Shown: positions 34,861 through 44,303 of the stretch, in pieces
Layout of the letters: each line of letters starts with the position of its first letter
Position numbering within the stretch: the first letter of the stretch is position 1
DNA from: Paenibacillus eucommiae
GTDB taxonomy: Bacteria > Bacillota > Bacilli > Paenibacillales > NBRC-103111
NCBI RefSeq assembly: GCF_017874215.1
Contig: NZ_JAGGLB010000032.1
Location: forward strand, 57,889 to 121,888
DNA: 64,000 nt
Reading direction: 5' to 3'
Position numbers and translations under genes: made by a program
Notes under the pieces: model-generated
Database searches by the model: none
What the model saw: only the letters and a program-made list of their open reading frames with translations
Told to the model about the DNA's origin: nothing

Positions 34861-37026
34861 TTATGAAAGCGGAAACTGAGTAGTTACAATTTCGGGATCT
34901 TGTGTATCGATCAGTGGAGAAAGCTCGTTTTGGTAAATCAGCCAAAGCTCATGGAGAGAGCGTGTGCAGCCCACATACAGCAGCTTGGCATCCAACATGT
35001 CCCTTGAATAATGATCTGTGTCCACATCCATCAAAATGACAGCGTCAAATTCCAGGCCTTTGGCCAAATATACGGGCAGAACGGAAATACCGCCTTTATA
35101 TTCCCTTTGCTTAGCCGTAATTAGATTGCAAGCAAAGCCGGCTTGCTGGAGAGCCTGGTCAAGTTCTTCGGCATGCTTTTCGGTGCGTCCAATAATAGCA
35201 ATTGTCGAGGAAGAACCTTCACGAATGCGGTTCAACGTCTTCACCAGTAAAGGAAGTCTGTCTGTCTCTGTTGTTTGAAGGACTCTGACTTTATCCCCGC
35301 TGCGGAATACGGGAACAGCCAGGAGGTCAGTTGAAACTCCTCGTGATAATACACCGTTGGCAAACTGGATAATCTCAAATGTGGATCGATAGCTTCGTTC
35401 AAGCTCGAAATATCCCGTTTGTTCATCTGGAAAAAGGGTGAGAAGCTCATCCCAGCTCCAGATTCCCTGATATGCATGAATACCTTGCGATAAATCTCCA
35501 AGTATAGTAAAAGAGTTGTTGCGTGTGTATTGATTCAGAATAGCCACTTGAAAAGGGGAAAAGTCCTGTGCTTCGTCAATAACAACATGGTCAAATATTG
35601 CAGCGGATCGAATCCCATGAAGCCTGATATGAATGAATAAAAGCGGAGCAAGGTCCTCTAGTTGAACTTCTTTCCGCTTAAACAGCTTAATAGTAGCTTC
35701 TACAATGGGTTCTGGTATTGGACGAAGCAGTTGTAAGGACAAGGTTCCAGGCTTGGCAGCTGTCTGGTAGAGCATTTGATACAAGCTGAAGGAAGTATAC
35801 TCAGGCCATGATTTTAAGAAGGTTCGAAGACGCTGTGCAGAGCTTTTCTTCAATTCCTTCCTGCGGCTCGTTTCCCAAACTCGCTCCAGCTCCATTTCCA
35901 GCCAGCGCTTGATTCTAGCGACTACACGCTCTCGGCGTTTAGCTAAAGAATAATGCTTGTTTTCTACAAAAAACCAAGCTCGAATGGTTTGTAGGGGCAG
36001 CAGAAGGCCTTCCCATGGCTGAAAATCGGAAGTGGGGATATAAGAAGCTTCGAAGCGCACGAGCCACTCATCCAAATCCTGCATAAAAGCGATAGACCCT
36101 TTGTAGCGGCCAGGGGTAAATTCGTCGATTACTGGACGCTTCGGACCTGTTGCGAACCAGGTGGTCAAAGACTTGCTGGCATCAACGAGCTTCACATCCT
36201 GCTCCAATAAATCCAAAGCCCAGTCCGTAAAGGTGCTTTGCTGAATATTTCCTACGCCGAGTTCTGGCAGAACACCTGAGATATAATCCAAAAACATCCG
36301 GTTGGGTGCTAAAATAACCATCTTTTCCGCGTGAATTTGATCCCGGTACTGATAGAGCAGGAAGGCAAGCCGATGCAGAGCTACGGTTGTTTTACCGCTT
36401 CCTGCTACACCTTGAATCATTAATGCAGTATTTCTCGCTGAGCGAATAATACGATCTTGCTCCGCTTGAATCGTAGAAACGATATCCCGCAGCTTATTAT
36501 CTTTGTTCTCACCTAGCCGGTAGAGCAGAAATTCATCGTGGGCTGCCAAAGTGCTATTTTCCCGGTCGTACGTATCGACAACTCTTTGCAAAATCTTTTC
36601 CCGTATGACCAGGTTGCGCTTGAGATAAACCAGTCCTTCAATAAGTCCGTCAGGTGAATCATAGGAAGCGCCGGAGAGTCCACCTGTAAAAGAATAAAAA
36701 AGGCTGGCCACAGGAGCACGCCAATCAATGACCAGGAGATCGCCTGTATTCTCTTCATGCACTCCGGTTTTCCCGATGTACAGGGGTATCGGCTGCTGTA
36801 TGCCAGATTCTTGAAAATCCAGTCTCCCAAAATAAGGTTCGATGACAGCCTTGCTCAAATTTCGCCTCATATGCTCGCGTTGACTCTCAAGCACTTGCTC
36901 GTTAGCATCCGTACCGAAGTACACCGGAATTGAACGCAAACGCGCGAGCTGCTCGTCAATTCCCTTATTCGTTTGTTCAAGCCTATTCAGCTCTTCTTGA
37001 TAGGCACTTTGAGTCTTTTCTTCCAA
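34861..37026 (-). CDS. helD: HelD-like UvrD/Rep-family RNA polymerase-associated helicase
   Basis: A 721-residue SF1 ATPase. N-terminal coiled coil (about 1-65, Glu/Leu/Gln rich) as in HelD, then PVYFGTDANEQVLES and the DWRAPVASLFY segment typical of the group. Walker A GVAGSGKTT (about 205-213), Walker B VVIDEAQDFSP (about 480), and the helicase motif GDLSQGIHAY. HelD releases stalled RNA polymerase from DNA using ATP; the same is inferred. It is single in this window, with its own terminator. Confidence 0.88.
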   Translation of the reverse strand: MEEKTQSAYQEELNRLEQTNKGIDEQLARLRSIPVYFGTDANEQVLESQREHMRRNLSKAVIEPYFGRLDFQESGIQQPIPLYIGKTGVHEENTGDLLVIDWRAPVASLFYSFTGGLSGASYDSPDGLIEGLVYLKRNLVIREKILQRVVDTYDRENSTLAAHDEFLLYRLGENKDNKLRDIVSTIQAEQDRIIRSARNTALMIQGVAGSGKTTVALHRLAFLLYQYRDQIHAEKMVILAPNRMFLDYISGVLPELGVGNIQQSTFTDWALDLLEQDVKLVDASKSLTTWFATGPKRPVIDEFTPGRYKGSIAFMQDLDEWLVRFEASYIPTSDFQPWEGLLLPLQTIRAWFFVENKHYSLAKRRERVVARIKRWLEMELERVWETSRRKELKKSSAQRLRTFLKSWPEYTSFSLYQMLYQTAAKPGTLSLQLLRPIPEPIVEATIKLFKRKEVQLEDLAPLLFIHIRLHGIRSAAIFDHVVIDEAQDFSPFQVAILNQYTRNNSFTILGDLSQGIHAYQGIWSWDELLTLFPDEQTGYFELERSYRSTFEIIQFANGVLSRGVSTDLLAVPVFRSGDKVRVLQTTETDRLPLLVKTLNRIREGSSSTIAIIGRTEKHAEELDQALQQAGFACNLITAKQREYKGGISVLPVYLAKGLEFDAVILMDVDTDHYSRDMLDAKLLYVGCTRSLHELWLIYQNELSPLIDTQDPEIVTTQFPLS

Positions 37027-37178
37027 GATCAGTTACCTCCTAAGTGGATATTCTCATAAAATGGAAGATCAACTATACCATAGTGCAAGGACGCAGGCAA
37101 GGTCAGGTCAGCAGAGATAGGGGAATAAAACCAATTATGATATACTACAGAAGTATTCCAAAAAAGGAGGCGTGGAAA

Positions 37179-37658
37179 TTGAGTTCTATTTATGATATCA
37201 AGGTGACAACAGCTCAGGATGAATCAAAGGCATTGGATGCTTACAAAGGCTCTGCGCTGCTCATCGTCAATTTAGCTTCTAAATGCGGTTTTACTCCACA
37301 GTACAAAGGGCTGCAAGAGCTCTATGAAGCCTATACAGATAAGGGGCTGACGGTTCTCGGATTTCCTTGTAATGATTTTGGAGGACAAGAACCTGGATCT
37401 ATAGAAGAAATTCAGCAGTTTTGCTCCTTGAACTTTGGGGTTACCTTCCCGTTATTCGAGAAAGTAAAGATTGTCGGTGAGGACAAGCATCCACTTTATC
37501 AGTGGCTCACTGAACATTCAGAGCCGCAGGGTGATGTGAAGTGGAATTTCGAAAAATTCCTAATAGGCAAGGATGGACAACTGCTGGGACGTTATTCCAG
37601 TCAGGTAACTCCAGAAGATGATGGACTTCTAGCAGATATCGAGCAGGCGTTGAAATAA
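37179..37658 (+). CDS. Glutathione peroxidase-family peroxidase
   Basis: A 159-residue thiol peroxidase of the GPx fold. Catalytic Cys36 in NLASKCGFTPQ (no selenocysteine), Gln in GFPCNDFGGQEPG, and Trp/Asn in VKWNFEKF. In Bacillus-like hosts the electron donor is thioredoxin rather than glutathione. TTG 37179 has AAGGAGG eight bases upstream; the long frame from 37044 lacks a site. Confidence 0.9.
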   Translation: MSSIYDIKVTTAQDESKALDAYKGSALLIVNLASKCGFTPQYKGLQELYEAYTDKGLTVLGFPCNDFGGQEPGSIEEIQQFCSLNFGVTFPLFEKVKIVGEDKHPLYQWLTEHSEPQGDVKWNFEKFLIGKDGQLLGRYSSQVTPEDDGLLADIEQALK

Positions 37659-37677
37659 TAGCAATAGTAGAAAATAA

Positions 37678-37722
37678 GCGGCTGTCCATGAGTAGTTATT
37701 TTACTTAGGGCAGCCAGTTTTT
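37678..37722 (+). terminator. Terminator after glutathione peroxidase gene
   Basis: GGCTGTCC/GGGCAGCC arms, with T5 close to the stem. Confidence 0.65.
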
Positions 37723-37760
37723 ATGAACACGATCATCAAATAGATGCCAGAAGGTGGAAT

Positions 37761-37796
37761 AAAAGAAAACACTGCACAATGGTAAGTGCAGTGCCA
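37761..37796 (-). terminator. Terminator of the universal stress protein gene
   Basis: CACTGCAC and GTGCAGTG arms; on the minus strand the stem is followed by TTTTCTTTT. Confidence 0.75.
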
Positions 37797-37802
37797 GTTA
37801 AG

Positions 37803-38234
37803 TCATTTAATAATTAAAACCGGGACCTTGGAGTTTTGTGTGACATGATGACTAACGCTACCCAGGAAAAATTCTCTAATATTGCCTAATCCACGACTCC
37901 CCATTACAATTAAATCACAGTTGTTTTTTTCAGCGTATTTCAAAATAGTTGATGCGGGCTGCCCCCTGTAAGAAGCATAGTTTATATTTATTGTTGGCGG
38001 AATGGATTGCTTTGCTTCCTCATAAAGTGACTTTATTGCATCTGTTTCATCGACATTTCCTACATAATAGGGGTAAGCAAAAGCATAGGTGGGATCATGT
38101 CTGACATGGATTACCATGATATCTGGCGATAATCCGTTTTCATGATTTTCCAGAGCAATAGCCACTGCTTTATACAGTGCTTTCTTCGAAAGATTGGAAC
38201 CATCATATGCGACAAGGATTTTAGAAAATAACAT
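37803..38234 (-). CDS. Universal stress protein family
   Basis: A 143-residue UspA-fold protein. The N-terminal strand ILVAYDGSN and the ATP-binding loop GSRGLGNIREFFLGSVSH (G-2x-G-9x-G/S) are intact, so nucleotide binding is likely. GAGAGGTGA precedes ATG 38234, chosen over the upstream GTG. Signal and partner unknown. Confidence 0.88.
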   Translation of the reverse strand: MLFSKILVAYDGSNLSKKALYKAVAIALENHENGLSPDIMVIHVRHDPTYAFAYPYYVGNVDETDAIKSLYEEAKQSIPPTININYASYRGQPASTILKYAEKNNCDLIVMGSRGLGNIREFFLGSVSHHVTQNSKVPVLIIK

Positions 38235-38384
38235 GATAATCACCTCTCCGCAATTATTTGTTAGTTACAATTTTATTATATCATGAAATATATCTGAATA
38301 GTCTGACAAATTGAAAATTGGGCGCCCATTATTATAGTAGGAAACACAGGAGTGGGGATGCTTATATGGGAAGGAGGTACAGCT

Positions 38385-38882
38385 ATGAAAATAGGTGTAA
38401 TATCGGATACTCATTTGACGGATAAAGTGATTAAGCTTCCGGATGCTTTAGTAGAAGGACTAACGGGTGTGGATCTGATCTTGCATGCAGGGGATTGGAT
38501 GAGTCCTCGTGTGATAGATCTGCTTGAGCGGATAGCACCTTGCAGCGGGGTCGCGGGAAATAATGACGGACAGGAGATTATCGAGCGTTTTGGGCGCAAA
38601 AGGCTGCTTACCTTGGATGGCTACCGCATCGGTATTGTTCACGGAGACGGCTATCGCCAAACTACAGAAGAGAGAGCCAGGGCCTCCTTTCTGGAGGAAC
38701 GTCCTGATGTGGTTATTTTTGGACATTCACATATCCCTTATGTACAGCTGGTAGACGGCATTTTAATGTTCAACCCGGGATCTCCGACGGACAAGCGTAA
38801 ACAACCGCGATTTTCATATGGTATTCTTGAGCTGAACGAACAAATCCATGCACAGCATGTGTTCTATGACAATAAGGCATAA
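38385..38882 (+). CDS. YfcE/MJ0936-type metallophosphodiesterase
   Basis: A 165-residue calcineurin-like phosphodiesterase. Metal ligands: ISDTHLTDK, HAGDW, GNND and the two His of HGDGY and GHSHIP. AAGGAGGTA precedes ATG 38385; the longer frame is less likely. Natural substrate unknown. Its strong terminator is at 38933-38974. Confidence 0.88.
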   Translation: MKIGVISDTHLTDKVIKLPDALVEGLTGVDLILHAGDWMSPRVIDLLERIAPCSGVAGNNDGQEIIERFGRKRLLTLDGYRIGIVHGDGYRQTTEERARASFLEERPDVVIFGHSHIPYVQLVDGILMFNPGSPTDKRKQPRFSYGILELNEQIHAQHVFYDNKA

Positions 38883-38932
38883 CTAGTGCGGCCCAGCCGG
38901 GGCGTCCTGGTTATATCAAGTCGTCTCATAAG

Positions 38933-38974
38933 AAAAGGTTAACCCCATTAATTAATGAAGTTAACCTTTTCTTT
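38933..38974 (+). terminator. Terminator after phosphodiesterase gene
   Basis: AAAAGGTTAAC and its exact complement GTTAACCTTTT, with a CTTT tail; a 16-base AT-rich loop. Confidence 0.8.
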
Positions 38975-39041
38975 AGCAGATAAGCCAGTTTATGTGCTTT
39001 ACAGTGATGAAGTGTGTTCGGTATGACCGTTCATTCTGCAG

Positions 39042-39077
39042 GGGAATCAGAAAGGGAATCACAAAGGGAATCACAAA
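39042..39077 (+). repeat. Three tandem 12-bp units
   Basis: GGGAATCAGAAA followed by two exact copies of GGGAATCACAAA, just before repeat copy D. The 780-base gap from 38883 to 39662 otherwise holds only the terminator and copy D. Confidence 0.8.
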
Positions 39078-39119
39078 GAAAGCGCTGATTTTCTTATTGC
39101 CACTATCCCCTTGCCTCGG

Positions 39120-39660
39120 GAAGCAGGAAGAAACCTCTCCTGGTAGTCCTTTTGAGCGTGAGCGTGTGGTCTTTGTATGCTGTGTGCTTCACATAACGAT
39201 GTTTTTCATCGTTAAAGTGAGTGTTCAAAGTCAATCCGTCAAGTTAATGATGTTTTTCATCGCTAAATGATGGGAAATGGCCCCACTGGAGGGTTAAAAG
39301 GGATTTTAACGATGTTTTTCATCGTTAAAGTGAGGATGTGGAAGGGACCCGGTGCTTTTAACAATGAAAAACATCGTTAAAGCAGCAGATCCTTCTCAGC
39401 AGCGCGCGCTCTTCATTCCCAGCGCCTCGTCCGCGGGGAAATCTTCACTAATCAAAAGAAAAACCCTTGCTGGCTGTCCGTTTGAGCTTGGTGTTCGTGT
39501 GATTCGTGCGAATGTAGCTAAAGAGAGGGAATGGCTGTGGGCGGAAGAGCGGTAGCGTCCGCCTTTAAAATCTTTAACAGCGGCTGGAGCCCACAGCCAT
39601 TCCCTCCGCAATGCACCCAATTTTCGAACACACTCCTCAAAGGACGCCGCAAAACGTTGT
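39120..39660 (+). repeat. Structured dispersed element, copy D
   Basis: Four short palindromes at 39194-39216, 39244-39267, 39305-39329 (T5 loop, perfect) and 39357-39381 (A5 loop, one mismatch). The outer module (39120-39160) repeats part of the linker. The large hairpin (39527-39604) is 78 bp: exactly 42 bp, the entire inner stem-loop, are missing, while both 15-base outer arms are intact. The terminator-like end (39642-39661) is degenerate and lies next to the stop codon of the MoaD-like gene. Convergent genes flank it. Confidence 0.87.
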
Positions 39661-39662
39661 TC

Positions 39663-39938
39663 TCAACCGCCAGATACTGCTTGAAATACGACCAGCCTGT
39701 CGCCTTCCCGCAGAGGCAGATCGAGATTGTCGAGCCAAGCCAAATTGTCGTCATTGTAAAAGAGCAGCACATGCTGGCGAAGCTGACCGGACTCCGTATA
39801 CAAATGAACTCGCAGCAAGGGATACATAACCGGTAACAGCTCTACAGCTTCACGCAGCGTTTGAGCTTCAAGCTCAAAGACTACTTTTCCTGAGGTGCAA
39901 TCACGAAGTAAAGATGGGATACTAACGCTGATACGCAT
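39663..39938 (-). CDS. MoaD/ThiS-like ubiquitin-fold protein
   Basis: A 91-residue beta-grasp protein ending in Gly-Gly (AVSGG), the C-terminus that is adenylated or thiocarboxylated in MoaD and ThiS. The core shows SIPSLLRDCTSGK and LREGDRLVVF. It overlaps or abuts the BNR-repeat gene, whose 3' end carries its GGAGGAAT binding site. No activating enzyme is seen nearby, so its role is unclear. It may act on the adjacent protein, as the pair recurs in other genomes as far as I recall. Confidence 0.75.
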   Translation of the reverse strand: MRISVSIPSLLRDCTSGKVVFELEAQTLREAVELLPVMYPLLRVHLYTESGQLRQHVLLFYNDDNLAWLDNLDLPLREGDRLVVFQAVSGG

Positions 39939-39939
39939 C

Positions 39940-41043
39940 TCATTCCTCCACGATCCAAGGTTTTACCGTTAAAATTCGGGAAAATTGGCCAGGTAAGCGT
40001 TCCCAGCTTGAGCCGCGATTCAAGGAAAGATAAACTTCACCTGAAGTGGTGCCGAAATAAAGCCCATAAGGATCTAGCGTATCAACCGACATGGCATCGC
40101 GAAGAACGCTTACATGACGCTGCTCTTCCGGTAGTACATCACCGATAGGCGCCCAGCTTTCGTCATTTACTAATTTGCCGTATACAAGCAGCTTGCCATC
40201 TCTCATAGAGCGTTGTTCACTGCTTTCAAGCGGAAGCAGAAATAAATCACCTGTCGGAGATACAGCGATCGGAAAGCCGAATGGCGCATCTTCACCACGC
40301 AATGTGAGCCCTTCTTCAATTGGAAACCAGCTGTCACCAGCATTGTTGGATTGGAATACGCCACCATGCTCCTGCATGTAAAGAATAGCCGGGTTTTGAG
40401 GGTCCAGCACCATCTTGTGAACACAGTAGCCAACCTCCGGAAATGGCATGCCTGTAGGAACACGGGAGAGCCCTTCGTTGCAGGTTTTCCACGTTTCTCC
40501 TCCATCATCACTGCGGAATACACCTACGGCAGACATGGCGACCCATATACGCTTGGCATTGTTCGGATCAATAAGAATAGTATGCAAACACATCCCCCCT
40601 GCGCCTGGATACCATCCGGGTCTCGTTGGGTGCTTGGTCAATCCATCCAGTTCTCTCCATGTCCGTCCTTGATCGCGGCTGATGAATAAGCCTGATTCTT
40701 CAACGCCTGCATACAGAGTTTGAGAATCTGAGGCCAGTCCAGCAGCAAGCTGCCATATGCGGTTTAAAGAAAAGCCGCTTTGTTCGGAATAAGACGGGCC
40801 TGTCTCAACTTGCTGCCAGCTTTGTCCCAAATCTGCAGAAATGCGAATAGTTGCGCCATAAGCTGCATGCGAGGTGCCCGCATAAATGCGGTTGCTTCCG
40901 TCACGACTATCACCAAGAACACTATAAACCTCCCATCCTGATAAGTAGGGTCCGTTCAGCGTCCAATTGCTCCGTTCTAAATTTGAGGAATAAACAAATA
41001 AGCCTTTATTCGTGCCGACGAGCAAATAAATGCGTTGTCCCAT
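39940..41043 (-). CDS. BNR/sialidase-like beta-propeller protein
   Basis: A 367-residue soluble protein with at least five Asp-box/BNR motifs of the S-x-D-x-G-x-x-W type, for example SADLGQSW, SRDQGRTW, SDDGGETW, SNNAGDSW and SLNRGSSW, spaced as in six- or seven-bladed propellers. It lacks a signal peptide and the catalytic residues of true sialidases are not evident, so an enzymatic role is not claimed. GAGGAGG precedes ATG. Co-transcribed with the MoaD-like gene. Confidence 0.8.
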   Translation of the reverse strand: MGQRIYLLVGTNKGLFVYSSNLERSNWTLNGPYLSGWEVYSVLGDSRDGSNRIYAGTSHAAYGATIRISADLGQSWQQVETGPSYSEQSGFSLNRIWQLAAGLASDSQTLYAGVEESGLFISRDQGRTWRELDGLTKHPTRPGWYPGAGGMCLHTILIDPNNAKRIWVAMSAVGVFRSDDGGETWKTCNEGLSRVPTGMPFPEVGYCVHKMVLDPQNPAILYMQEHGGVFQSNNAGDSWFPIEEGLTLRGEDAPFGFPIAVSPTGDLFLLPLESSEQRSMRDGKLLVYGKLVNDESWAPIGDVLPEEQRHVSVLRDAMSVDTLDPYGLYFGTTSGEVYLSLNRGSSWERLPGQFSRILTVKPWIVEE

Positions 41044-41265
41044 AAAGAAACCTCCTCTAAACGTATATGTAAATGAATTCTACACCATGAAAAATAATCC
41101 TTTTATCTATACCAAAGATGTATGTAAATGATAGTGAAGCATGCCGGATAACTGGAATTGGATCGATGTTTTTGTTAAAAAAAGAGGGTTTTTGAGAGTA
41201 AAGCTCGAATATAGGTTAGTTGAGCTAGCCTTAATAACATGCAAAAATCGACAAGAGGTATCCAT

Positions 41266-43560
41266 GTGAAAATATTAGTTATAGCGGAAAAGCCTGATAT
41301 GGGCCGTAATATCGCCGCGGCTATTGAGCCAAAGGCTGTTAATAAACGTTCTTATCTGGAAGGTGAATCCTACATCATCACTTGGGCGATTGGCCATTTG
41401 ATCGAGCTGGCAGAGCCTAATCATTATGACGACAAGTATAAAAAATGGAGCATAGAGCATCTGCCTATTATTCCTGAGGAATTTAAGCTTATACCGAATC
41501 CGAGAACGCTGGATCAGCTCAAAGTAATTGCCGAGCTTGCCAAGCGATGTGACCGGCTTGTCAACGCATGCGATGCAGGACGTGAGGGACAGCATATTTT
41601 TTCATTGATTCAAAGGCATCTGGGTCTTGTTCAACCAGTCAAACGGCTGTGGATATCAGATCTTACAACGGAAACGATTCGCAGCGGCTTTGAGACGTTG
41701 AAGGAGGGGGCGGAATACGAGAACCTGACTCGTGCAGCCAGATCGCGAAGCGAAGCAGATTGGCTTATCGGTATGAACGGCACTCGTGCGTTTACTTCCA
41801 AGCATAATGTACTGCTCTCAGTGGGCAGAGTACAAACCCCGGTGCTGGCGCTTATTTTTGATCGGCAAAAGCAAATTGAGGCTTTTTCCTCCTTGAAATT
41901 TTTCGAGCTGGAAGGCCATTTCACTCAAGCTGAGGTCAGCTATAAGGGCATGTGGCAGGGGGAACGGATGACCGATAAGGAAAAGGTCGAGGCGTTAGCT
42001 GCTAAAGTGAAAGGTAAACCTGGGCGTATCACCTCCTATGAGGTTAAGGATACCAAAGAGTATCCGTTCAAGCTGTACGATCTGACCCTTTTGCAGCGTG
42101 AAGCCAATGGTAAATATGCTTTTTCAGCCAAAAAAACGCTGGATACCGCACAATCCCTTTATGAGAAGCATAAGGTGATTTCTTATCCAAGAACGAACTC
42201 CAACTATGTAACCGAGCAAAATATTCCGGAAATGCACAAAGCGCTGAACGCTTTGCAAGGAACGGCTTACGACGAGCTGGTGAAAGGTGCAAACCGGGGG
42301 CTGGTTCATAAAGGCAACAAGTTTATATGCAACCCTTCCAAGGTAGAGGATCATCATGCGATACTGCCGACCAACCGCAAAGCCACAGGGCTGAACCCTG
42401 ATGAACAGAAGCTGTACGATCTGATTGTGCGCCGTTTTCTTTCGCAGTTTTATCCCGCTGCCGAGTATAAGGTTCATACCGTCATGACTGAGGTGGAAGC
42501 TGAGCTGTTCAAAACAACGGTCAAGGAGCTGCTGAGCCTGGGGTGGAAGGTCATTTATGCCGACCAGAAGAAGGAAAAGGTAAAGGCGCCTAAAGGAAAA
42601 GATAAGGAAGAAGAAGAGGAAGAAGAGATTGAAGTCAGTGAGCCCTTCTCTGTCAGGCAGGATGAGGGAATCCATTGCTCCGATGCGATAGTTAAGGAGA
42701 AAGATACGCAGCCGCCCAAAAATTTCACGGAAGGCACATTACTTAAAGCAATGGAAAGCGCCGGTAAGCAGATTGAGGATGAAGAGCTTCGTGATGCGAT
42801 GAAAGATTCCGGACTTGGCACACCAGCAACAAGGGCTGCGACCATAGAGCGGTTGAAGAACGTTGGCTATGTAGACATGCAGGGGAAAAAAATCCAGATT
42901 ACGCAAAAAGGACGAACCGTCATTGAGCTGATCCGCGGCGCAGGCATTGAACTGCTGACATCACCAGAAATGACGGGGCAATGGGAGCGTCGCCTTAATG
43001 AAATATCCCGCGGCACAGCCTCCGATAGTCAGTTTATGGAGAATGTAAAGAAATTTGCCACGCTTATAGTCGGGAAGGTTCGCGTACAAGCCAGAGCAGC
43101 CAAAACCTCCTTTGAAGGAGACACCAAGACAGTCGCTGCTGCAGCCAAAGGAAAGAAAACGGCTCCCAAGGCGAGGAGCAGTCAAACCCGCTCCAGTAAG
43201 GCGAGCTCAATAGCGGGTACAGCAAGTTCTCGGGCGGCAAGTCCCGGCACAGCGAGTCAGGCAAATGATGGGAACAGCACAAGTACACCAGTAGTTCTTG
43301 CAGGCTGCCCAAGACCCGGCTGTGGCGGTTCGATTTTTATGGGGCGCAAGGGCTATGGCTGTTCGCATTACAAAGAAGGCTGCAAGTTCGTTATCTGGAA
43401 GGAAAGCTATGGGCGCATGCTGACAGATGCTCAGGTCAAAGCACTGATCGAGAAGGGCAAGACTGGCAAGCTGAAGCTAAAGCTGGAGGATGAATCGGTG
43501 ATGGACGGACGTCTTATATTGAAAAATACCGCAACTGGAGAAATTGGCACAGAGCAATAA
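41266..43560 (+). CDS. topB: DNA topoisomerase III
   Basis: Type IA topoisomerase, about 764 residues. Toprim metal site EKPDMGRN (about 6-13) and DAGREGQ (about 103-109); catalytic Tyr307 in ISYPRTNSNYV. An acidic run of Glu and Lys (about 445-460) and a basic, Ser/Ala-rich linker (about 625-690) precede a C-terminal zinc-finger-like segment, with Cys in GCPRPGCGGS and CSHYKEGC. It decatenates DNA. GTG 41266 is preferred over ATG 41239 because AGAGGT precedes it and VKILVIAEKPD is the usual start. Confidence 0.93.
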   Translation: MKILVIAEKPDMGRNIAAAIEPKAVNKRSYLEGESYIITWAIGHLIELAEPNHYDDKYKKWSIEHLPIIPEEFKLIPNPRTLDQLKVIAELAKRCDRLVNACDAGREGQHIFSLIQRHLGLVQPVKRLWISDLTTETIRSGFETLKEGAEYENLTRAARSRSEADWLIGMNGTRAFTSKHNVLLSVGRVQTPVLALIFDRQKQIEAFSSLKFFELEGHFTQAEVSYKGMWQGERMTDKEKVEALAAKVKGKPGRITSYEVKDTKEYPFKLYDLTLLQREANGKYAFSAKKTLDTAQSLYEKHKVISYPRTNSNYVTEQNIPEMHKALNALQGTAYDELVKGANRGLVHKGNKFICNPSKVEDHHAILPTNRKATGLNPDEQKLYDLIVRRFLSQFYPAAEYKVHTVMTEVEAELFKTTVKELLSLGWKVIYADQKKEKVKAPKGKDKEEEEEEEIEVSEPFSVRQDEGIHCSDAIVKEKDTQPPKNFTEGTLLKAMESAGKQIEDEELRDAMKDSGLGTPATRAATIERLKNVGYVDMQGKKIQITQKGRTVIELIRGAGIELLTSPEMTGQWERRLNEISRGTASDSQFMENVKKFATLIVGKVRVQARAAKTSFEGDTKTVAAAAKGKKTAPKARSSQTRSSKASSIAGTASSRAASPGTASQANDGNSTSTPVVLAGCPRPGCGGSIFMGRKGYGCSHYKEGCKFVIWKESYGRMLTDAQVKALIEKGKTGKLKLKLEDESVMDGRLILKNTATGEIGTEQ

Positions 43561-43591
43561 CATAAACAATTGAAAAAGGAGAGTCGCTTCC

Positions 43592-44266
43592 ATGACTATC
43601 TTGAATAATGACTGGGCTCCTATATTGGAGCCGGAATTTCAAAAACCGTATTACTTGTCCTTACGTGAATTTTTGGTGGAAGAATACAATACAAAGGTCA
43701 TATATCCGGATAAAAATGATGTTTTTTCAGCACTTCATTTGACTTCCTACTCGAATACTAAAGTCGTGATTTTGGGCCAGGACCCGTATCATGGCCCAGG
43801 GCAGGCACATGGACTCAGCTTTTCAGTTAAGCCTGGTGTGAAAGCTCCGCCTTCGTTGAAAAACATGTTTCAGGAGCTGCAATCAGATCTTGGCTGCTAT
43901 ATTCCCAATAATGGGTTCCTGATGAAATGGGCAGAGCAGGGGGTGCTTTTGCTGAACACGGTTCTTACTGTCAGACAGGATACGCCAAATTCCCACAAAG
44001 GGAAAGGCTGGGAAATATTTACCGACCGGGTTATACAGGCCTTGAGTGAACGTGAGCAGCCCGTAGTTTTTATTTTGTGGGGGAGTCACGCTCAGGCGAA
44101 GGGCAGCTTGATTGATGCCAGGAAGCATCGCATTATCCGCGGCCCTCATCCAAGTCCATTATCGGCTTATCGTGGTTTTTTTGGCAGCAAGCCTTTCTCA
44201 CAAACAAATCAGTATTTGCTTGAGCTTGGCGAGAAGGAAATTGATTGGCAGATAGAGAATCTGTAA
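43592..44266 (+). CDS. ung: Uracil-DNA glycosylase
   Basis: A 224-residue family-1 UDG that removes uracil from DNA. Motifs: GQDPYHGPGQAHGLSFSV with the catalytic Asp (about 64) and HPSPLSAYRGFFG with the minor-groove loop. Length is normal. AAAGGAGAG precedes ATG. Only 31 bases after topB. Confidence 0.96.
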   Translation: MTILNNDWAPILEPEFQKPYYLSLREFLVEEYNTKVIYPDKNDVFSALHLTSYSNTKVVILGQDPYHGPGQAHGLSFSVKPGVKAPPSLKNMFQELQSDLGCYIPNNGFLMKWAEQGVLLLNTVLTVRQDTPNSHKGKGWEIFTDRVIQALSEREQPVVFILWGSHAQAKGSLIDARKHRIIRGPHPSPLSAYRGFFGSKPFSQTNQYLLELGEKEIDWQIENL

Positions 44267-44303
44267 AATTTCAAGCTCATTATTCCAAGACCATGATTCC
44301 ACT

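Noticed and set aside
39194..39381. Possible CRISPR array from the repeated TTTAACGATG units
   Set aside because: Spacing is irregular, orientation of units differs, spacers are conserved between loci and there are no cas genes.
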